Assembly: GCA_964517005.1 (NCBI GenBank)
Contig: CAZFAJ010000100.1
Span: 1-9,209, forward strand
DNA: 9,209 bases
Reading direction: 5' to 3'
Origin: CAYVBJ01 sp964517005
GTDB taxonomy: Bacteria; Bacteroidota; Rhodothermia; Balneolales; Balneolaceae
In this document: positions 6,124-9,209 of the stretch, one piece after another
Layout: the number at the start of each line of letters is the position of its first letter
Numbering within the stretch: position 1 is the first letter of the stretch
Notes under the pieces: generated by a model
Database searches by the model: none
What the model saw: the letters and a program-made list of their open reading frames with translations, nothing else
What the model was told of the DNA's origin: nothing
Program-made: the position numbers and the translations under genes

Positions 6124-7046
6124 GATATTGCTGTATATGGATTCCTTTCAATCGCAGGGCTATCGGAAAGATAAATATCTCTGTACGACCGCGCAATGAT
6201 TGCTGTTACCACGAAAAGAGCTGCGGAATAAAACGCCCATAAAGCGATAATAACCAGGACTGTATATCCCTGATAAAAATACCGGTAAGCTTCAAGTGCA
6301 TATTCCAGGTAGATACTGATTCCGAATTTCACAATTTCGAAAAGAAGTGTATATATGACAGTAGCAATAAGAGCGGTTTTAGGGCTGATTCTCTTTTCAC
6401 TGATATAGCGAAAAATTGTATAAAACAGCAGAAACGTGAATATGATCGGCACTACATTTGTAAGAAGATCGGCTACCCAGCCAAGTTGAATAACTACCTC
6501 GGTATAAGGTATAGCTATTTGCTTTAACGGGAATAGAGAAATCAGCGATATAGCCATACTGAAAAAGATAAATACGCCACCGACAACACCAAACGTAAAA
6601 AAGTTGTAGATAAACTCTATGACCGGGTGCTTGCGCTCTTCAATATCAAAAACATCAAAAATCACATGTTTCAGTGAGTGAAAAAGGCCTTGTGCCACAA
6701 AAAGCAGAACCACGATACCAACAATACCGAAAACCCGGCGGGCCCCTACAAGCGGACGAATCATCGTTTCAATGGTTATTGCGCCTTCGAATACATCACC
6801 TGTTTCTGTTTGGTAGCTGAATTTTGGAAAAAGCTCACGGCCATAACGGACCAGTTCTTCGAATGCTTCATCAACCGATAAAATATAGCCGAGTATGGAT
6901 ATGAGTATCAGGATAAACGGAACGGCACAGATAAAAAGATTGAAGGTGATTGCTGAAGCATTAAAAAAAACATCCTTCTTTTTGATGAGAATCCAGGCAA
7001 ATCGCCAGAACTTCTTCAATTTGGTTTTGTCAATTCCATAATTCAT
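6120..7046 (-). CDS. YihY/BrkB (UPF0761-like) family inner-membrane protein
   Basis: 308 residues from the ATG at 7044-7046; an in-frame GTG at 7050-7052 is a less likely start. Family signs: an N-terminal amphipathic region, then FFNASAITFNLFICAVPFILILISILG (about 29-55), a periplasmic-type loop with the acidic/aromatic stretch before TMIRPLVGARRVFGIVGIVVLLFVAQGLFHSLKHVIFDVFD, and four further hydrophobic segments at about 147-173, 197-216, 225-248 and 262-288, giving six spans. The ISPKTALIATVIYTLLFEIVKFGISIYL block near 222-249 is the usual conserved C-terminal half. BrkB/YihY proteins were once called ribonuclease BN, which is now considered wrong; their function is not settled, with transport or envelope roles suggested. 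It is first in a two-gene unit with the DNA glycosylase and diverges from mutS across about 190 bp. Confidence 0.88.
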   Translation of the reverse strand: MNYGIDKTKLKKFWRFAWILIKKKDVFFNASAITFNLFICAVPFILILISILGYILSVDEAFEELVRYGRELFPKFSYQTETGDVFEGAITIETMIRPLVGARRVFGIVGIVVLLFVAQGLFHSLKHVIFDVFDIEERKHPVIEFIYNFFTFGVVGGVFIFFSMAISLISLFPLKQIAIPYTEVVIQLGWVADLLTNVVPIIFTFLLFYTIFRYISEKRISPKTALIATVIYTLLFEIVKFGISIYLEYALEAYRYFYQGYTVLVIIALWAFYSAALFVVTAIIARSYRDIYLSDSPAIERNPYTAIS

Positions 7047-7146
7047 ATTCACTCAAAATAATGTGCATTCAATTTAAAGCCAACAAAATTTATCCGGATC
7101 TGAATATCAGGGATTAAAAGGTATAGAAATAATCAGCTCAAAAAAA

Positions 7147-7187
7147 TTATCAATCTTACATTTACCTTCTTATACTTATATTGATAA
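7147..7187. promoter_or_regulatory. 8-bp inverted repeat in the YihY/mutS divergent region
   Basis: TTATCAAT at 7147-7154 is the exact reverse complement of ATTGATAA at 7180-7187, with a 25-nt AT-rich spacer. It lies 47 nt before the mutS ATG in the only intergenic space (7047-7233) from which both mutS and the YihY unit can be transcribed. It may mark an operator or overlap a promoter, but no confident -10/-35 or Bacteroidota-type TAnnTTTG pair was found, and AT-rich symmetry can arise by chance. Confidence 0.25.
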
Positions 7188-7233
7188 ACTTAAGATTTAG
7201 CAACTCACTTCATATTTCAGGTTACATTTTTTG

Positions 7234-9209
7234 ATGAGTACAAAAAAGCAGACGCCGTTAATGCGGCAATATTTCGAGATCAAGGAAAAACACCCGGGAA
7301 CCATACTTCTGTTTCGAGTGGGTGACTTCTACGAAACGTTTTCAGAGGATGCGGTTTTGGTAAGCAAGGAGCTTGGAATTACACTAACCAAACGAAATAA
7401 TGCCGGTGACCAGACTCCGCTTGCAGGGTTTCCCTATCATGCACTCGATAGCTATCTTCCCAAACTTGTCAAGCGCGGCTACCGGGTTGCGATTTGTGAA
7501 CAAACCGAAGACCCCGAACAGGCCAAAAAAGCAGGCAAAAAGATTGTGAACAGGGAAGTGACCGAGGTGACTACTCCCGGCGTTACTCTGTCGGATAAAC
7601 TTCTGGATCATAAAAGAAACAACTACATCGCATCTGTCTTCTGGACAGGAGGTACGGCAGGTGTTGCGTTTTCTGATATCTCAACAGGTGAATTTGCATT
7701 GAGCCAGGTTTCAAAAGATGACCTGAACAGTTTGCTGCAATCTCTGCAGCCTTCCGAAATTCTGCTCCAAAAAAAGCTCAAAAACGATCTGCCGGCCGAG
7801 ACAGATTCCTACAATATTACATTTATAGAGGATTGGGTGTATGAAGGTGATTACGGATATAAATTATTGACCGATCATTTTAAAACTCACTCACTGAAGG
7901 GATTTGGAGTCGAGGATTTGAAAATTGCCCATGTGGCAGCCGGGTCACTGCTTCATTACATGCAGGAAACTCAAAAATCATCTTTGGGCCATCTCAGAAA
8001 ACTATATGCCTATGAAAACAGTGATTATATGTCGCTCGACGGCTCCACAAAGAGAAATCTGGAGCTGACATCAAGTCTTCAGATGGGCGGAACCGAGGGG
8101 ACTCTTGTGTCTATTCTGGATTCAACCAATACGGCTATGGGAAGCCGTTTGCTGCGAAAATGGATCATGAGGCCGTTAAAACAGGTGAAACCGATTCAGC
8201 AGCGCCTGAATGCTGTGAATGAATTACACAACAAGCATTCTGTACGGGAACAACTTCGGGAAGAGCTGGAACATATCAGTGATCTGGAAAGACTGATCTC
8301 CAGAATCAGTGTGGGTCGGACCAATGCCAGGGATTTACAGCAGCTTCAGCTGTCGCTGGCTCAAATACCCCGTGTAAAAATGCAGCTTTCAGGGTTTGAT
8401 AATGATGTGCTTCTGAAGGATATCAACAATCGCCTGAAAATGCTGGTGGAGATACAGGAACGAATAGAAAGTGCACTGGCTGAAGATCCGCCGGCAAGCA
8501 TCAGGGACGGCGGTATTTTTAAAGACGGATTCAATAGAGATCTGGACGAACTTCGTGAAATTGCCAGAAACGGGAAAAAATATATAGCTGAGATCAAAAA
8601 TTCCCTGATGAAGGAGACAGGAATCACATCTCTGAAAATCGGTTACAACAAAGTGTTCGGTTACTATATCGAAGTGACCAATACTCATAAAAATAAAGTA
8701 CCGGATCATTTCATCCGCAAGCAAACACTGGTCAATTCGGAGCGTTATATCACACCTGAATTGAAGGAGGTCGAGGAAAAAGTTCTTTCTGCTGAAGAGA
8801 AAAGTAAAACCCTTGAATCGGAGCTCTTTGAAGAACTTCGCCTCTATGTTGCAGAGTATGCAGACCGGGTTCAGGAGATTGCCCAGGCCCTCGCCGAAGC
8901 AGATTGTCTTCAAAGTTTTGCAGAGGTGGCATTTCGTAACAATTATGTTCTCCCGGAAATAAACAACAGTGATATTCTGGATATTAAAAAAGGGCGTCAT
9001 CCGGTTGTTGAAAAAGCATTGGCTGCAGGTGAGCCGTTTATCCCGAATGATATCTATCTGGATAACAGCGACTTTCAGATTCTGATCATTACCGGGCCGA
9101 ATATGGCTGGTAAAAGTATTATTCTTCGTCAGACAGGCCTGCTTGTATTGATGGCCCAGCTTGGCAGTTTTGTCCCGGCCAAAGAGGCGAAAATCGGGCT
9201 GGTTGATAA
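7234..9209 (+). CDS. mutS: DNA mismatch repair protein MutS, C-terminus beyond the window
   Basis: 658 codons are present from ATG at 7234 with no stop; the frame runs off the right edge, and by comparison with E. coli MutS (853 residues) about 200 residues are missing. MutS binds mispaired or looped DNA as a dimer and recruits MutL. Mismatch-recognition domain I (about 1-115) holds the Phe-X-Glu motif F32-Y33-E34 in VGDFYETF, which marks a MutS1-type mismatch sensor. The connector (about 130-250), core/lever (about 260-570) with LDGSTKRNLEL and the clamp region with GYNKVFGYYIEVTNTHKNKVP (about 470-490) follow. The ATPase domain begins with KGRHPVVEK and reaches Walker A GPNMAGKS at 621-628, continuing IILRQTGLLVLMAQLGSFVPA. 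Walker B, the signature helix and the dimerising helix-turn-helix lie outside. The start fits the family: a few residues before TPLMRQYFEIKEKHPGTILLFRVGDF. Confidence 0.97.
   Translation, partial: MSTKKQTPLMRQYFEIKEKHPGTILLFRVGDFYETFSEDAVLVSKELGITLTKRNNAGDQTPLAGFPYHALDSYLPKLVKRGYRVAICEQTEDPEQAKKAGKKIVNREVTEVTTPGVTLSDKLLDHKRNNYIASVFWTGGTAGVAFSDISTGEFALSQVSKDDLNSLLQSLQPSEILLQKKLKNDLPAETDSYNITFIEDWVYEGDYGYKLLTDHFKTHSLKGFGVEDLKIAHVAAGSLLHYMQETQKSSLGHLRKLYAYENSDYMSLDGSTKRNLELTSSLQMGGTEGTLVSILDSTNTAMGSRLLRKWIMRPLKQVKPIQQRLNAVNELHNKHSVREQLREELEHISDLERLISRISVGRTNARDLQQLQLSLAQIPRVKMQLSGFDNDVLLKDINNRLKMLVEIQERIESALAEDPPASIRDGGIFKDGFNRDLDELREIARNGKKYIAEIKNSLMKETGITSLKIGYNKVFGYYIEVTNTHKNKVPDHFIRKQTLVNSERYITPELKEVEEKVLSAEEKSKTLESELFEELRLYVAEYADRVQEIAQALAEADCLQSFAEVAFRNNYVLPEINNSDILDIKKGRHPVVEKALAAGEPFIPNDIYLDNSDFQILIITGPNMAGKSIILRQTGLLVLMAQLGSFVPAKEAKIGLVD

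Noticed and set aside
8361..9000. A 203-codon minus-strand ORF and shorter ones opposite mutS
   Set aside because: They lie inside the continuous, clearly recognisable mutS frame; the long ORF is Phe- and Ile-rich in the way antisense translations of coiled-coil coding DNA often are.
9094..9120. MutS Walker A continues GKS-I instead of the common GKS-T
   Set aside because: The position after the Mg-coordinating Ser varies in MutS homologues of this group, and the functional GPNMxGKS core is intact.

Overview
The window reads as an ordinary chromosomal stretch of a moderate-GC, Gram-negative bacterium of the Bacteroidota/Balneolota type. Lineage clues are the protein style (ComM with NPSPSG instead of NPCPCG, a signal-less BtuF-like cobalamin-binding family protein, DUF6580, MutS with GPNMAGKS), AT-rich intergenic DNA, and start codons without clear Shine-Dalgarno sites. 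The genus cannot be fixed from the sequence alone. A run of exactly 100 N marks a scaffold gap of unknown true size, so this is draft or metagenomic sequence.

Layout. Left edge: a DUF4342 small membrane protein gene (minus strand, cut at or within a few bases of its end) diverges from a complete comM/yifB gene (plus strand). A 9-bp inverted repeat lies between them. Right after the comM stop is a strong two-part palindrome, then the gap. After the gap come a short AT-rich region with a 9-bp inverted repeat and a possible 29-residue membrane peptide gene (plus strand). A long minus-strand series follows: an SDR oxidoreductase; a two-gene unit of DUF6580 membrane protein plus BtuF-like protein (4-nt spacing); a single-gene YceI unit with a signal peptide and a clear intrinsic terminator; and a two-gene unit of YihY/BrkB membrane protein plus DNA-3-methyladenine glycosylase, joined by a 4-nt GTGA stop/start overlap. 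From a shared AT-rich divergent region, mutS then runs rightwards off the window with 658 codons present.

How the genes relate. Three genes belong to DNA processing (ComM in recombination of incoming DNA, MPG/AAG in base excision repair, MutS in mismatch repair), but they sit in separate transcription units and look like housekeeping neighbours rather than one system. The unit most open to a new functional reading is DUF6580 plus the BtuF-like protein: a polytopic membrane protein resembling a transporter substrate component, coupled to a ligand-binding-fold protein that has no export signal and carries conserved cysteines. I see no CRISPR array, toxin-antitoxin pair, phage gene, transposase, tRNA or rRNA. 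I found no convincing novel multi-gene system; the most interesting signals are the palindrome at the gap, the short ORF and the DUF6580/BtuF-like pair.
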